Both the position numbers and the translations under genes were made by a program. The notes under the pieces are model-generated. The model was given only the letters and a program-made list of their open reading frames with translations, ran no database searches and was not told the origin of the DNA. A stretch of DNA of 64,000 nt from Staphylococcus shinii (GTDB lineage Bacteria; Bacillota; Bacilli; Staphylococcales; Staphylococcaceae), in assembly GCF_017583065.1 (NCBI RefSeq), contig NZ_JAGEVL010000001.1:310001-374000 (forward strand), given 5' to 3'. The stretch's first letter is position 1, and each line of letters begins with the position of its first letter. Below, in pieces: positions 9,800-18,894 of this stretch.

Positions 9800-10696
9800 A
9801 TGCAATATCAACATTTAATTGATTCTTCATATAATTTAAAAGGTAATGTTGCGATTTTATATGCAAATGATGAAAAAATGTTATCTGTTGTCATGAAAGC
9901 ACTTGTTTTAACAAAAATTGATGTATATTTATATGACACACAAGATGCTACAGAGATAATCCGTTCATTCGATATGGATGCACAATTACTCAATCGAATT
10001 CATATTCTTACTTTTAGCAATGACAATGAACTTTTTAAACAATGTGCTGATGATTTGTCTACTGGTAAAGTATCAGTATTAGTCAAAGGTAATTTAATGT
10101 CATCAACATTATTATCCTTTGTTCTTAGTAATAAAAGCTTTATTGCTCAGCATGGATTTTTAAACCATGTTGCATGTTTTAACGTGCCAAATTATCATAA
10201 AACATTAATGTTAAGTGATGTAGCATTAAACATTAATCCTTCGGTAGAAGAAAAGAAACAAATAATTAATAATTTAGCTCATTTTTCTAAAGCGCTTGGT
10301 TATGACCAGTTTAAAGTTGGTATTCTTTCTTCTGTTGAAAAACCTACCAAAAAAATCTTATCATCTACTGATGCTGAAAAGCTCAAGAATATTTATAGCA
10401 GAGCAACACCTGAGTATTTATATGTAGATGGTCCATTTGCTTTTGATAACGCAATTAGTATGGAAAGTGTTATTAAGAAAAATATCAAGTCACAAGTTGC
10501 AGGCGATGTAGATGCTTTATTGGTATCACATATAGATGTTGGTAACGCACTATACAAATCCTTTACTTATTTTGCAGGAGCACGTGTAGCCAGTTTAGTC
10601 CTAGGAGCAAAGTTCCCGATTGTGTTGACTTCGAGAGCAGATACGAAACAAAATAAACTTGACTCATTAATACTAGCATTAAAAATATTAAACTAA
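9800..10696 (+). CDS. ptb: Phosphate butyryltransferase
   Basis: This 298-residue protein belongs to the phosphate acetyl/butyryltransferase family, shown by the C-terminal segments YLYVDGPFAFDNAIS, GDVDALLVSHIDVGNALYKS and GARVASLVLGAKFPIVLTSR. It would convert branched acyl-CoA and phosphate to acyl-phosphate. Its place before buk and the branched-chain dehydrogenase genes indicates isobutyryl-, isovaleryl- and 2-methylbutyryl-CoA as likely substrates. The N-terminal part is more divergent than the C-terminal part. A GAAAGGTG ribosome binding site precedes the ATG. Confidence 0.88.
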   Translation: MQYQHLIDSSYNLKGNVAILYANDEKMLSVVMKALVLTKIDVYLYDTQDATEIIRSFDMDAQLLNRIHILTFSNDNELFKQCADDLSTGKVSVLVKGNLMSSTLLSFVLSNKSFIAQHGFLNHVACFNVPNYHKTLMLSDVALNINPSVEEKKQIINNLAHFSKALGYDQFKVGILSSVEKPTKKILSSTDAEKLKNIYSRATPEYLYVDGPFAFDNAISMESVIKKNIKSQVAGDVDALLVSHIDVGNALYKSFTYFAGARVASLVLGAKFPIVLTSRADTKQNKLDSLILALKILN

Positions 10697-11009
10697 TATA
10701 TTGATTACAAGAATTAACTAGGTGACTCAAACTAGTTAAGAATCATAGGTAGCAATTATCTCGAAACAGATATTTGAAAAAATTAAATCAGCAAATTTTC
10801 TTTCATTTTCAATTCCTAATTCAACTTCAAAAATAGGTTATTAATTTTATAATGTAAGAAGTTGATGTAATATATAAGTAGATAATATAATTTATAAATA
10901 CAATAAATTAGTTTGAGGCACTCAATATCCAACTATCTAACGTAATTGATTTTAAGTATTTAGGTCTAATGTCTAAGAGGTTTCTTATTTTCCAAAAGAA
11001 GGTGCTGCA
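10697..11009. other. 313-bp gap between ptb and buk
   Basis: No ORF is supported. A perfect 8-bp-arm hairpin (TTAACTAG/CTAGTTAA, 10714-10739) lies just after ptb but lacks a T tract. In Bacillus leucine dehydrogenase (bcd) occupies this place; no trace of it is recognisable. The gap may hold a second promoter for buk and the bkd genes. Confidence 0.5.
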
Positions 11010-12071
11010 ATGGCTCGAATTCTAGTTTTAAATTTAGGTAGTACATCATCAAAAGTTGCGGTATATGAAGCGCATAAGTGTATGTGGCATGAAACAATTC
11101 GACATGATATACAGCTTACATCTGCATCATTAATAGAACAAAAACCAGCAAGGCTCAAGGAAATTATATCTTCTTTAAATCACACATCAGATTACACATT
11201 AAAAAGTTTTGATGCAATTGCATGTAGAGGTGGATTACTAAAACCATTGCAAGGTGGCGTTTATCATATAAATAACGAAATGTATAACAATCTTAAGGCA
11301 TTTAAATATGGTGTACACGCATCTAATTTGAGTGGTATGATTGGTTATGAATTAGGAAAAGAGCTGAACATCCCTGCATTTACGATAGATCCCGTCGTTG
11401 TTGATGAGTTAATAGATATTGCAAAAGTTACAGGCTTAAAAAATGTTGAACGACGTAGTATATTTCATGCATTAAATCAAAAAGCTGTTGCTAGATTATA
11501 TGCATCATCGATTCATAAAACGTATGAAGATGTAAATGTTATCGTTGCACATATGGGTGGAGGTATAACCATTGGCGCACATAAAAATGGGCATGTAGTA
11601 GATGTAAATGAAGGGTTGTTAGGTGAAGGTCCTTTTAGTCCAGAACGTGCCGGTTCAATACCCAATGATCAACTCTACGCATTTGGATATAAACATAATT
11701 TCACACCACAAGAGATGAATCACTTTTTAAGTAAAAAAGGTGGTTTCATTAGTATGTTCAAAACAAATGATTTAAAATTATTATCGGATAAATATGATTC
11801 AAACTCCGAAGTTAAATTAGCATTTGATGCGTTAGCATATCAAATTTCTAATGCTATTGGAGCTCGGTCAATTATTTTCCGCGGACAGGTAGATCAAATT
11901 ATTTTAACGGGTGGTTTAAGTTACAGTAAATTATTAGTTCAAAAAATAATATCATTCGTTGATTGGATTGCACCTGTAACAATATATCCAGGCGAAAAAG
12001 AAATGGATACATTGGCGTTACGTACATCAAACGTACTAGACGGAAAAGAAAAGGTTAAAGCTTATAGTTAG
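11010..12071 (+). CDS. buk: Butyrate kinase (branched-chain carboxylate kinase)
   Basis: This 353-residue ASKHA-fold kinase starts with the phosphate-binding LVLNLGSTSSKVAVY and has VIVAHMGGGITIGAH, EGPFSPERAGSIP and IILTGGLSYS, all typical of butyrate kinases. With Ptb it makes ATP from branched acyl-CoA and releases branched short-chain acids. It starts a tight run buk-lpdV-bkdAA-bkdAB-bkdB. AAGAAGGTG precedes the ATG. Confidence 0.93.
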   Translation: MARILVLNLGSTSSKVAVYEAHKCMWHETIRHDIQLTSASLIEQKPARLKEIISSLNHTSDYTLKSFDAIACRGGLLKPLQGGVYHINNEMYNNLKAFKYGVHASNLSGMIGYELGKELNIPAFTIDPVVVDELIDIAKVTGLKNVERRSIFHALNQKAVARLYASSIHKTYEDVNVIVAHMGGGITIGAHKNGHVVDVNEGLLGEGPFSPERAGSIPNDQLYAFGYKHNFTPQEMNHFLSKKGGFISMFKTNDLKLLSDKYDSNSEVKLAFDALAYQISNAIGARSIIFRGQVDQIILTGGLSYSKLLVQKIISFVDWIAPVTIYPGEKEMDTLALRTSNVLDGKEKVKAYS

Positions 12072-12081
12072 GAGTATTAAT

Positions 12082-13503
12082 ATGTCAGAAGAAAAATATG
12101 ATTTAGTCATTCTTGGTGGAGGTACTGCGGGTTATGTATCTGCGATAAGAGCTTCACAATTAGGAAAGAAAGTGGCACTTGTAGAAAAATCATTACTTGG
12201 TGGCACTTGTTTACATAAAGGATGCATTCCGACAAAAGCATTATTAAAATCTGCAGAAGTTATGCGTACAATCACAAACGCAACTGATTATGGCGTGGAT
12301 GTTGAAGGGTTCAAATTGAATTTTGCGCGTATTCAAGAACGAAAAAATGAAGTAGTAAACCAAATGTTTAGCGGCGTTAACCATTTAATGGAACATAACA
12401 GTATCGATGTATTTAATGGTACAGGTAGGATATTAGGACCTTCTATATTCTCGCCACAAAGTGGCACGATTTCTGTAGAATACGAGGATGGTGAATCTGA
12501 ATTAATACCCAATAATAATGTCCTCATAACTACAGGATCACAACCTATGTCTTTATCTTTTCTACCGTTTGATCATAAAGTTGTCCTTTCTAGCGATGAT
12601 ATCTTGCAATTAGAACAATTACCAAATAATCTAGCTATTATTGGTGGCGGAGTTATCGGTTTAGAATTTGCTTCTTTGATGACAGATTTTGGTGTCGATG
12701 TAACTGTAATTGAGGCAGGTCCGCGCATTTTACCGACTGAAAGTAAAATAGTTGCCAAAACTTTAAGAAAAGAATTAACGGATAGAGGCGTGACATTTTA
12801 TGAAAATATACAACTATCCGAATCAGATATAACAGTAGACGAAGATCGCATTATTATCACATTAAATGGTGAAGCAGTACAATTTGAAAAAACATTAATT
12901 TCTATTGGTAGGCTGCCTAATACTGAAGATATTGGATTAAATAATACAAAGATTAAATTAACAGATAAAAAGCATATTAGTGTTAATGAATATCAACAAA
13001 CTGATGATAAACATATCTATGCAGCAGGCGATTGTATCGGTAAATTACAATTGGCCCATGTCGGCTCTAAAGAAGGCGTCATAGCAATTGAACATATGTT
13101 TGATCAATCACCACTTCCAATTGATTATAATAAAATGCCAAAATGCGTTTATACTCAACCTGAAGTAGCAAGTATTGGATTAAATATAGACCAAGCCAAA
13201 TCAGAGAATATTAAAGCAAAATCAATTAAAGTACCTTTCAAAGCTATAGGTAAAGCAGTTATTGAAAACACCTCTAACCAAAGTGGCTTTTGTGAAGTTA
13301 TCATCGATCAAGAACAAGATACTGTATTAGGTCTTAATATGATAGGACTCCATGTTACAGAATTAATTAACGAAATATCACTATTCCAATTTATGAATGG
13401 TTCAACTTTAGAACTTGGGTTAACAACACATGCACATCCATCATTATCTGAAGTATTGATGGAGTTAGGCTTAAAGGTTGAAAATAGATCGATTCACGTT
13501 TAA
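12082..13503 (+). CDS. lpdV: Dihydrolipoyl dehydrogenase of the branched-chain complex (E3)
   Basis: This 473-residue flavoprotein reoxidises the lipoyl arm of BkdB with NAD. It shows the FAD-binding LGGGTAGYVSA, the redox disulfide GGTCLHKGCIPTKALL (Cys43, Cys48), a second Rossmann motif GGGVIGLEFAS, and the C-terminal dimer-interface HAHPSLSE with the catalytic His. Its position inside the bkd run assigns it to this complex rather than to pyruvate dehydrogenase. Confidence 0.95.
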   Translation: MSEEKYDLVILGGGTAGYVSAIRASQLGKKVALVEKSLLGGTCLHKGCIPTKALLKSAEVMRTITNATDYGVDVEGFKLNFARIQERKNEVVNQMFSGVNHLMEHNSIDVFNGTGRILGPSIFSPQSGTISVEYEDGESELIPNNNVLITTGSQPMSLSFLPFDHKVVLSSDDILQLEQLPNNLAIIGGGVIGLEFASLMTDFGVDVTVIEAGPRILPTESKIVAKTLRKELTDRGVTFYENIQLSESDITVDEDRIIITLNGEAVQFEKTLISIGRLPNTEDIGLNNTKIKLTDKKHISVNEYQQTDDKHIYAAGDCIGKLQLAHVGSKEGVIAIEHMFDQSPLPIDYNKMPKCVYTQPEVASIGLNIDQAKSENIKAKSIKVPFKAIGKAVIENTSNQSGFCEVIIDQEQDTVLGLNMIGLHVTELINEISLFQFMNGSTLELGLTTHAHPSLSEVLMELGLKVENRSIHV

Positions 13504-13519
13504 TTTAGGAGGAAATAAG

Positions 13520-14518
13520 ATGTTTGATTATAAATCAGTTGGACTAGAAGAGTCTGATTTAAAAGCAATGTATAAATGGATGGATTTAGGGCGTAAAATA
13601 GATGAACGTATGTGGCTATTAAACCGTGCAGGTAAAATACCATTTGTTATTAGTTGTCAAGGACAAGAAGCAACTCAAATAGGTATGGCATATGCTATGC
13701 AAGAAGGTGATATTTCTTCACCTTACTATAGAGATTTAGCGTTTGTTACCTATATGGGGATGACAGCTTTAGACTCGATGTTAGCAGCATTTGGTAAACG
13801 TGATGATATAAGTTCAGGTGGAAAGCAAATGCCGTCACATTTTAGTAAACGTGAAAAAGGTATTCTATCCCAAAGTTCGCCAGTTGGCACACAAATTGTA
13901 CATGGTGTTGGAGCAGCATTAGCTTTGAAAATGGATAATAAACCAAATATTGCTATGGCTACAGTGGGTGAAGGTAGTTCAAACCAAGGTGATTTCCATG
14001 AAGGCTTAAACTTTGCAGGCGTACACAAATTACCGTTTGTATGTGTTATTGAAAATAATAAATATGCTATTTCTGTACCAGATTCTCTACAATATGGTGC
14101 TGAAAAATTATCTGATCGCGCTATTGGTTATGGTATGCACGGTGAACATGTAGATGGCAACGACCCAATTGCGATGTATAAAGTCATGAAAGAAGCTAGA
14201 GAACGAGCATTAAATGGTGGTGGTTCTACATTAATTGAAGCCATGTGTACAAGAATGACAGCCCATTCTTCAGATGATGATGATAAATATCGTACTAAAG
14301 AAGAGCGTGAAGAATTAAAATCATTAGACTGTAATCTTAAATTTAAAACATTTCTTCTTGAGGAAGGCATTATAAACGAACAATGGTTAGAAAAAGTTGA
14401 TAGTGAACATAAAGAAATTGTAAACCAAGCAACTAAAGAAGCCGAAAAAGCACCTTATCCGTCGCCAGAAGAAACATATACACATGTCTATGAAGAAGGG
14501 AGTTTAGACAATGCCTAA
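13520..14518 (+). CDS. bkdAA: Branched-chain 2-oxoacid dehydrogenase E1 alpha
   Basis: This 332-residue subunit decarboxylates branched-chain 2-oxoacids with thiamine diphosphate. The TPP motif runs from GEGSSNQGDFHEG to VIENNKYAIS. The start at 13520 (MFDYKSVGLEE) follows TAGGAGG; a longer frame reaching back to 13478 would overlap lpdV. The product feeds branched acyl-CoA to iso/anteiso fatty acid synthesis or to Ptb/Buk. Confidence 0.95.
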   Translation: MFDYKSVGLEESDLKAMYKWMDLGRKIDERMWLLNRAGKIPFVISCQGQEATQIGMAYAMQEGDISSPYYRDLAFVTYMGMTALDSMLAAFGKRDDISSGGKQMPSHFSKREKGILSQSSPVGTQIVHGVGAALALKMDNKPNIAMATVGEGSSNQGDFHEGLNFAGVHKLPFVCVIENNKYAISVPDSLQYGAEKLSDRAIGYGMHGEHVDGNDPIAMYKVMKEARERALNGGGSTLIEAMCTRMTAHSSDDDDKYRTKEEREELKSLDCNLKFKTFLLEEGIINEQWLEKVDSEHKEIVNQATKEAEKAPYPSPEETYTHVYEEGSLDNA

Positions 14519-15494
14519 ATTAAGTTACTTAGAAGCAATCCAACAAGGGCTCGACCAAGCTATGGAAAAGGATAACGATGTATTTGTATTAGGAGAAGAC
14601 GTCGGAAAAAAAGGTGGCGTATTTGGTGTCACTTTAGGTTTACAACAAAAATATGGTGAAGCACGTGTTTTAGATACGCCGTTAGCAGAGTCAAATATCG
14701 TAGGAACAAGTATTGGTGCAGCTATGTTAGGCAAACGTCCTGTTGCAGAAATACAATTTGCCGAGTATATTTTACCTGCGACAAATCAAATTATGAGTGA
14801 AGCTGCAAAAATGAGATATCGTTCAAATAATGATTTTCATTGCCCTATTACGATTCGTTCTCCATTTGGCGGCGGTATTCACGGTGCGCTTTATCACTCG
14901 CAAAGTGTAGAATCTATATTTGCTAACACACCAGGGCTCACAATTGTTATCCCATCTACACCATATGACGCGAAAGGGTTATTATTAGCTTCAATTGAGT
15001 CAAATGACCCAGTACTATATTTCGAGCATAAAAAAGCTTATCGTTTACTTAAAGAAGAAGTTCCTGAATCATATTATACAGTTCCAATTGGTAAAGCAGA
15101 TGTTAAACGTGAAGGCGATGATATTACTGTGTTTACCTATGGTCTCTGTGTGAATTACTGTATCCAAGCAGCTGATATGTTATCAGAAGATGGTATCAAT
15201 GTAGAAGTTGTGGATTTACGTACAGTTTATCCTTTAGATAAACAAACGATTATTGAAAGAGCAAAATTAACAGGTAAAGTTTTATTAGTAACAGAAGATA
15301 ATTTAGAAGGTAGTGTTATTTCTGAAGTAGCTGCTATAATAGCAGAAAACTGTCTGTTCGACTTAGATGCCCCAATAATGAGACTCGCTGGTCCTGATGT
15401 TCCAGCAATGCCATTTGCGCCAACACTCGAAGACGAGTTTATGATTAATCCAGATAAAATAAAAATCAAAATGCGTGAACTCGCAGAATTCTAA
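14511..15494 (+). CDS. bkdAB: Branched-chain 2-oxoacid dehydrogenase E1 beta
   Basis: This 327-residue transketolase-like subunit has LGEDVGKKGGVFGVT near the N-terminus, a pyrimidine-binding domain (PVAEIQFAEYILPATNQI) and a C-terminal domain (VEVVDLRTVYPLDKQTI). It forms the alpha2beta2 E1 with BkdAA. It overlaps bkdAA by 8 bp and has GAAGGGAG before the ATG. Confidence 0.96.
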   Translation: MPKLSYLEAIQQGLDQAMEKDNDVFVLGEDVGKKGGVFGVTLGLQQKYGEARVLDTPLAESNIVGTSIGAAMLGKRPVAEIQFAEYILPATNQIMSEAAKMRYRSNNDFHCPITIRSPFGGGIHGALYHSQSVESIFANTPGLTIVIPSTPYDAKGLLLASIESNDPVLYFEHKKAYRLLKEEVPESYYTVPIGKADVKREGDDITVFTYGLCVNYCIQAADMLSEDGINVEVVDLRTVYPLDKQTIIERAKLTGKVLLVTEDNLEGSVISEVAAIIAENCLFDLDAPIMRLAGPDVPAMPFAPTLEDEFMINPDKIKIKMRELAEF

Positions 15495-15506
15495 GGAGGC
15501 ACAATC

Positions 15507-16799
15507 ATGGAAATAAAAATGCCTAAACTCGGTGAAAGTGTTCATGAAGGTACTATAGAACAATGGCTTGTTTCAGTAGGAGATAAAGTTGAGGAATATG
15601 ATCCTTTATGTGAAGTGATTACTGATAAAGTAACTGCAGAGGTGCCTTCATCATACGCAGGTACAATAACCGAAATCAAAGTTGATGAAGGCGATACAGT
15701 AGCGGTAGATGAGATTATTTGTCTATTAGATACTGGTAACGAGCAAAATGAATTCGAACAAGATCAAACAACTGAGAATCAATCTGAAGACATTAAAGAA
15801 GATTTAACCAACAAACAAACAAGTAGTAACAATATCCAAAATGATTCAGCTTCAACTACTGCTAAATCTCATATAGATGGACCAAAAAATAACGGCCGTT
15901 ATTCACCAGTAGTCTTCAAATTAGCGTCTGAAAACCAAATTGACTTAGATCAAGTTGTAGGCACAGGTTTTGAAGGGCGTGTAACAAAAAAAGATATAGA
16001 AAAAGTTATTAAAGAAGGAACAAACAAATCACCTTCTACGATTGTAGCGCCAAAAGATTCTCCTAAAGTATCGCAACAATCAGCGTATAATGATCCATCA
16101 CCAGGTTCATCAATTCCAGTTAATGGAGTACGTAAACAGATAGCTCAAAATATGGTAAATAGTGTTAACGAAATACCTCATGCTTGGATGATGGTAGAAG
16201 CAGATGCAACTAACTTAGTTAAAACACGTAATTATCATAAGCATAGCTTTAAAGAAAGTGAAGGCTATAACCTTACGTTCTTTGCGTTTTTCGTTAAAGC
16301 AGTTGCTGAAGGGTTAAAAGCATATCCCTTATTAAATAGTAGTTGGCAAGATTCTGAGATAGTTATGCATAAAGATGTTAACATCTCTATAGCAGTCGCA
16401 GACGAAGATAAATTATACGTGCCTGTGATTAAAAATGCTGATGAAAAGTCAATTAAAGGTATTGCTAGAGAAATTAACGAATTAGCTCAAAAAGCACGTA
16501 ACAAAAAACTACGTTCAGAAGATATGCAAGGTGGTACATTTACTGTAAATAATACAGGTACGTTTGGCTCAGTATCTTCTATGGGTATAATTAATCATCC
16601 TCAAGCAGCAATACTACAGATTGAATCTGTGATTAAAAAACCGGTAGTTATTGATGATATGATTGCCATAAGAAACATGGTTAACTTATGTATTTCAATC
16701 GATCACCGCATTTTAGATGGCTTGCAAGCAGGTAGATTTATGAACTTCGTAAAAACACGTATTGAACAATATTCAATAGAACATACAAGTATCTACTAA
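15507..16799 (+). CDS. bkdB: Branched-chain 2-oxoacid dehydrogenase E2 (dihydrolipoyl acyltransferase)
   Basis: This 430-residue E2 carries one lipoyl domain (about 1-78, lipoyl Lys41 in EVITDKVTAEVP), an acidic Gln/Asn/Thr-rich linker, a peripheral-subunit binding domain (about 130-170, SPVVFKLASENQID and GTGFEGRVTKKDI) and the acyltransferase core ending in SIDHRILDGLQAGRF. It is the last gene of the operon and is followed by a very strong terminator. Confidence 0.96.
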   Translation: MEIKMPKLGESVHEGTIEQWLVSVGDKVEEYDPLCEVITDKVTAEVPSSYAGTITEIKVDEGDTVAVDEIICLLDTGNEQNEFEQDQTTENQSEDIKEDLTNKQTSSNNIQNDSASTTAKSHIDGPKNNGRYSPVVFKLASENQIDLDQVVGTGFEGRVTKKDIEKVIKEGTNKSPSTIVAPKDSPKVSQQSAYNDPSPGSSIPVNGVRKQIAQNMVNSVNEIPHAWMMVEADATNLVKTRNYHKHSFKESEGYNLTFFAFFVKAVAEGLKAYPLLNSSWQDSEIVMHKDVNISIAVADEDKLYVPVIKNADEKSIKGIAREINELAQKARNKKLRSEDMQGGTFTVNNTGTFGSVSSMGIINHPQAAILQIESVIKKPVVIDDMIAIRNMVNLCISIDHRILDGLQAGRFMNFVKTRIEQYSIEHTSIY

Positions 16800-16822
16800 T
16801 AACATACAACTTAATAAAGTTG

Positions 16823-16873
16823 ATAATATTTTAGGCTGAGACACAAAGTATATGTCTCAGCCTAAAATATTAT
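16823..16873. terminator. Strong terminator after bkdB (GAGACA family)
   Basis: Twenty-one-base arms (16823-16843 and 16853-16873) are perfectly complementary around a 9-base loop, with GGCTGAGACA/TGTCTCAGCC in the stem and A/T-rich flanks on both sides. Confidence 0.9.
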
Positions 16874-17017
16874 AGTGATTTCTTATCAATTTTTTAAAAA
16901 ATCTTTTGAACAATTAAAGTCATTTAAAATATGGTGATATTTAAACACACTAGTTGAAGTATTAACTATATATTAGTAGAATAAAAGTAATAATTAGAAA
17001 TGAAAGGTGAATTTATT

Positions 17018-17455
17018 ATGGACTTAAACTTTGATTTATATATGACAGATGTAGTTAATCAAGCACGTAACGAAATTGAAGAAGCAGGTTATGAACAATT
17101 AACATCTGCCGAAGAAGTAGATAACGTTTTAAAACAAGAAGGTACAACGTTAGTAATGGTCAATTCTGTTTGTGGATGTGCAGGTGGTATTGCAAGACCA
17201 GCAGCTGCGCATGCATTACACTATGATAAATTGCCAAACCGCCTTGTTACTGTTTTTGCAGGTCAAGACAAAGAAGCTACACAACAAGCTAGAGATTATT
17301 TTGAAGGTTTTGCACCTTCAAGTCCATCATTCGCCTTAGTCAAAAATGGTAAAGTCACAGAAATGATTGAAAGGCACCAAATCGAAGGTCACGATGTGAT
17401 GGATGTGATAAACCAATTACAAAATTTATTCGACACTCACTGTGACGAAAAATAG
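17018..17455 (+). CDS. brxB: Bacilliredoxin (YphP/YqiW family)
   Basis: This 145-residue thioredoxin-fold protein has the CGC active site (Cys52-Gly53-Cys54 in [14 protein letters not shown]) that defines bacilliredoxins, which remove bacillithiol from S-bacillithiolated cytosolic proteins. The start at 17018 (MDLNFDLYM) follows GAAAGGTG; an upstream ATG at 17000 overlaps that site. Position next to bkdB and a DUF939 gene matches B. subtilis yqiW (brxB) more than yphP (brxA), hence the symbol. Confidence 0.9.
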   Translation: MDLNFDLYMTDVVNQARNEIEEAGYEQLTSAEEVDNVLKQEGTTLVMVNSVCGCAGGIARPAAAHALHYDKLPNRLVTVFAGQDKEATQQARDYFEGFAPSSPSFALVKNGKVTEMIERHQIEGHDVMDVINQLQNLFDTHCDEK

Positions 17456-17467
17456 AGGTCTTATTAG

Positions 17468-18460
17468 ATGATGAGTTTAAATCCATATCGAATCGGATTT
17501 AGAACAATTAAGACTGCAGTTGGAATGGCACTAGGAATCATAATTGCTAAATTAATGGGTTTAGATAATTTTGCTTCCAGTGCCATTTTAGTTGTTTTGT
17601 GTATCAAACATACTAAAGTGCATTCATTACAAGCAATTGTTTCTCGTTTTGTATCATGTCTTATGGTTCTAATTCTAGGTTCTATTGCTTTTAATATGTT
17701 AGGACAAAGTGCGATTGTTTTAGGTCTTATTGTACTGTTTTTTATACCGTTAACAGTTGTATTTAAAGTTCAAGAAGGTGTCGTAACAAGTTGTGTTATC
17801 TTATTACACATCTTTAATGCGTCAGTCATTGATTTGCAATTGTTTTATAATGAGATTCTTCTTTTAATCGTAGGTCTAGGAATTGCATTCTTAATGAACG
17901 TCATTATGCCTAGTTTGGACAGTAATTTAAAACATTATAAACAAGAAATTGAACAACAATTCACTTACATTTTTGAACAGTTTAGCAATACTTGTAAAAA
18001 GCCAAATAATAATGTTAACATCGCATTTGATGAATTAAAGTATACAATCCGCAAGGCAAAATCTATCGCTTTTAGAGATGTTAAAAATCATTTTGTAAGA
18101 AATGAGAACTCATATTATCATTATTTTGATATGCGCGAAGAACAATTAGAACTTTTACGTCGTATGTCTATAATTATCGAAAATATTGAAACCAAAGACT
18201 GTTTATTATCTAAAATATCTAATTTGTTTGCCGAAGTAGCTACCAATGTAAATAGCAATGATTACACTGTGTTGCGGCTACACTCGTTATATGAAATAAG
18301 ATTAGAATTAAACAAATTAGAACTACCAACTTCGCATGAAGGATTTAGAACACGTGCGAATTTACTACAATTATTGAATGAATTAGAAGCATATTTAGCT
18401 GTTAAATCGCAATTTGGCTCACTACGTTTGCACAGTGATCAAAAACCAGCAGCTACATAA
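17468..18460 (+). CDS. Aromatic acid exporter family / DUF939 membrane protein (YqjA-like)
   Basis: This 330-residue protein has hydrophobic segments through the first half (about residues 10-150, beginning IGFRTIKTAVGMALGIIIAKLMG) and a long charged, helical cytoplasmic C-terminal half. This is the layout of the ArAE/FUSC-like family. Two adjacent ATGs (17468, 17471) could serve. It follows brxB by 12 bp, the same order as yqiW-yqjA in Bacillus. No substrate is known. Confidence 0.8.
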   Translation: MMSLNPYRIGFRTIKTAVGMALGIIIAKLMGLDNFASSAILVVLCIKHTKVHSLQAIVSRFVSCLMVLILGSIAFNMLGQSAIVLGLIVLFFIPLTVVFKVQEGVVTSCVILLHIFNASVIDLQLFYNEILLLIVGLGIAFLMNVIMPSLDSNLKHYKQEIEQQFTYIFEQFSNTCKKPNNNVNIAFDELKYTIRKAKSIAFRDVKNHFVRNENSYYHYFDMREEQLELLRRMSIIIENIETKDCLLSKISNLFAEVATNVNSNDYTVLRLHSLYEIRLELNKLELPTSHEGFRTRANLLQLLNELEAYLAVKSQFGSLRLHSDQKPAAT

Positions 18461-18533
18461 AAAGCTCGCACAAGTTATGAGGTTGGTTTGAGTTTATATA
18501 CTCAACCGTAACTCTTATCATGTGCGAGCTTCG
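18461..18533. terminator. Long terminator after the DUF939 gene
   Basis: Outer arms AAGCTCGCACA/TGTGCGAGCTT enclose an inner hairpin around TTGAGT/ACTCAA. It separates the plus-strand gene from the minus-strand small ORF and may work for both. Confidence 0.8.
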
Positions 18534-18585
18534 TGTATTTTCAAGAGATTGAGACACTACATTTATACTTACACTTAATTAATGA

Positions 18586-18687
18586 TTAATTTACTAATGG
18601 AACGACACTTGTTAATATCAATGCAAGTACAACAGCTACTAACATTACTACGATAATAACTCTCAACACTTTATTATTGTTCAACAT
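18586..18687 (-). CDS. Small single-pass membrane protein, Prli42-like
   Basis: A 33-codon ORF starts at 18687 with a strong ribosome binding site (GGAGG, 6 bases before the ATG). The peptide begins MLNNNKVLRVIIVVM and continues with an unbroken hydrophobic helix to VPLVN. Length, a lysine/arginine N-terminus and one membrane helix agree with Prli42, the stressosome-associated miniprotein of Firmicutes, and with a position near yqiW/yqjA-type genes. I am confident it is translated; the Prli42 name is probable. It is the only minus-strand gene between plus-strand neighbours. Confidence 0.72.
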   Translation of the reverse strand: MLNNNKVLRVIIVVMLVAVVLALILTSVVPLVN

Positions 18688-18894
18688 ATATTCCTCCAAA
18701 TCATTGAAAATAGGATTGATCTGTATCCTTTTCATTTATAACATTTAACCAATTATATTCAAATTTAAATTAGTTTTATATTGTCATTATAGCATATGAT
18801 CAGTATTAACACAGAGCCATATTAGTTTTACTACTACATATATTTCGTTACACTAAATTAGCAGATACATAAATATAAGAATGGGGAATTATAA

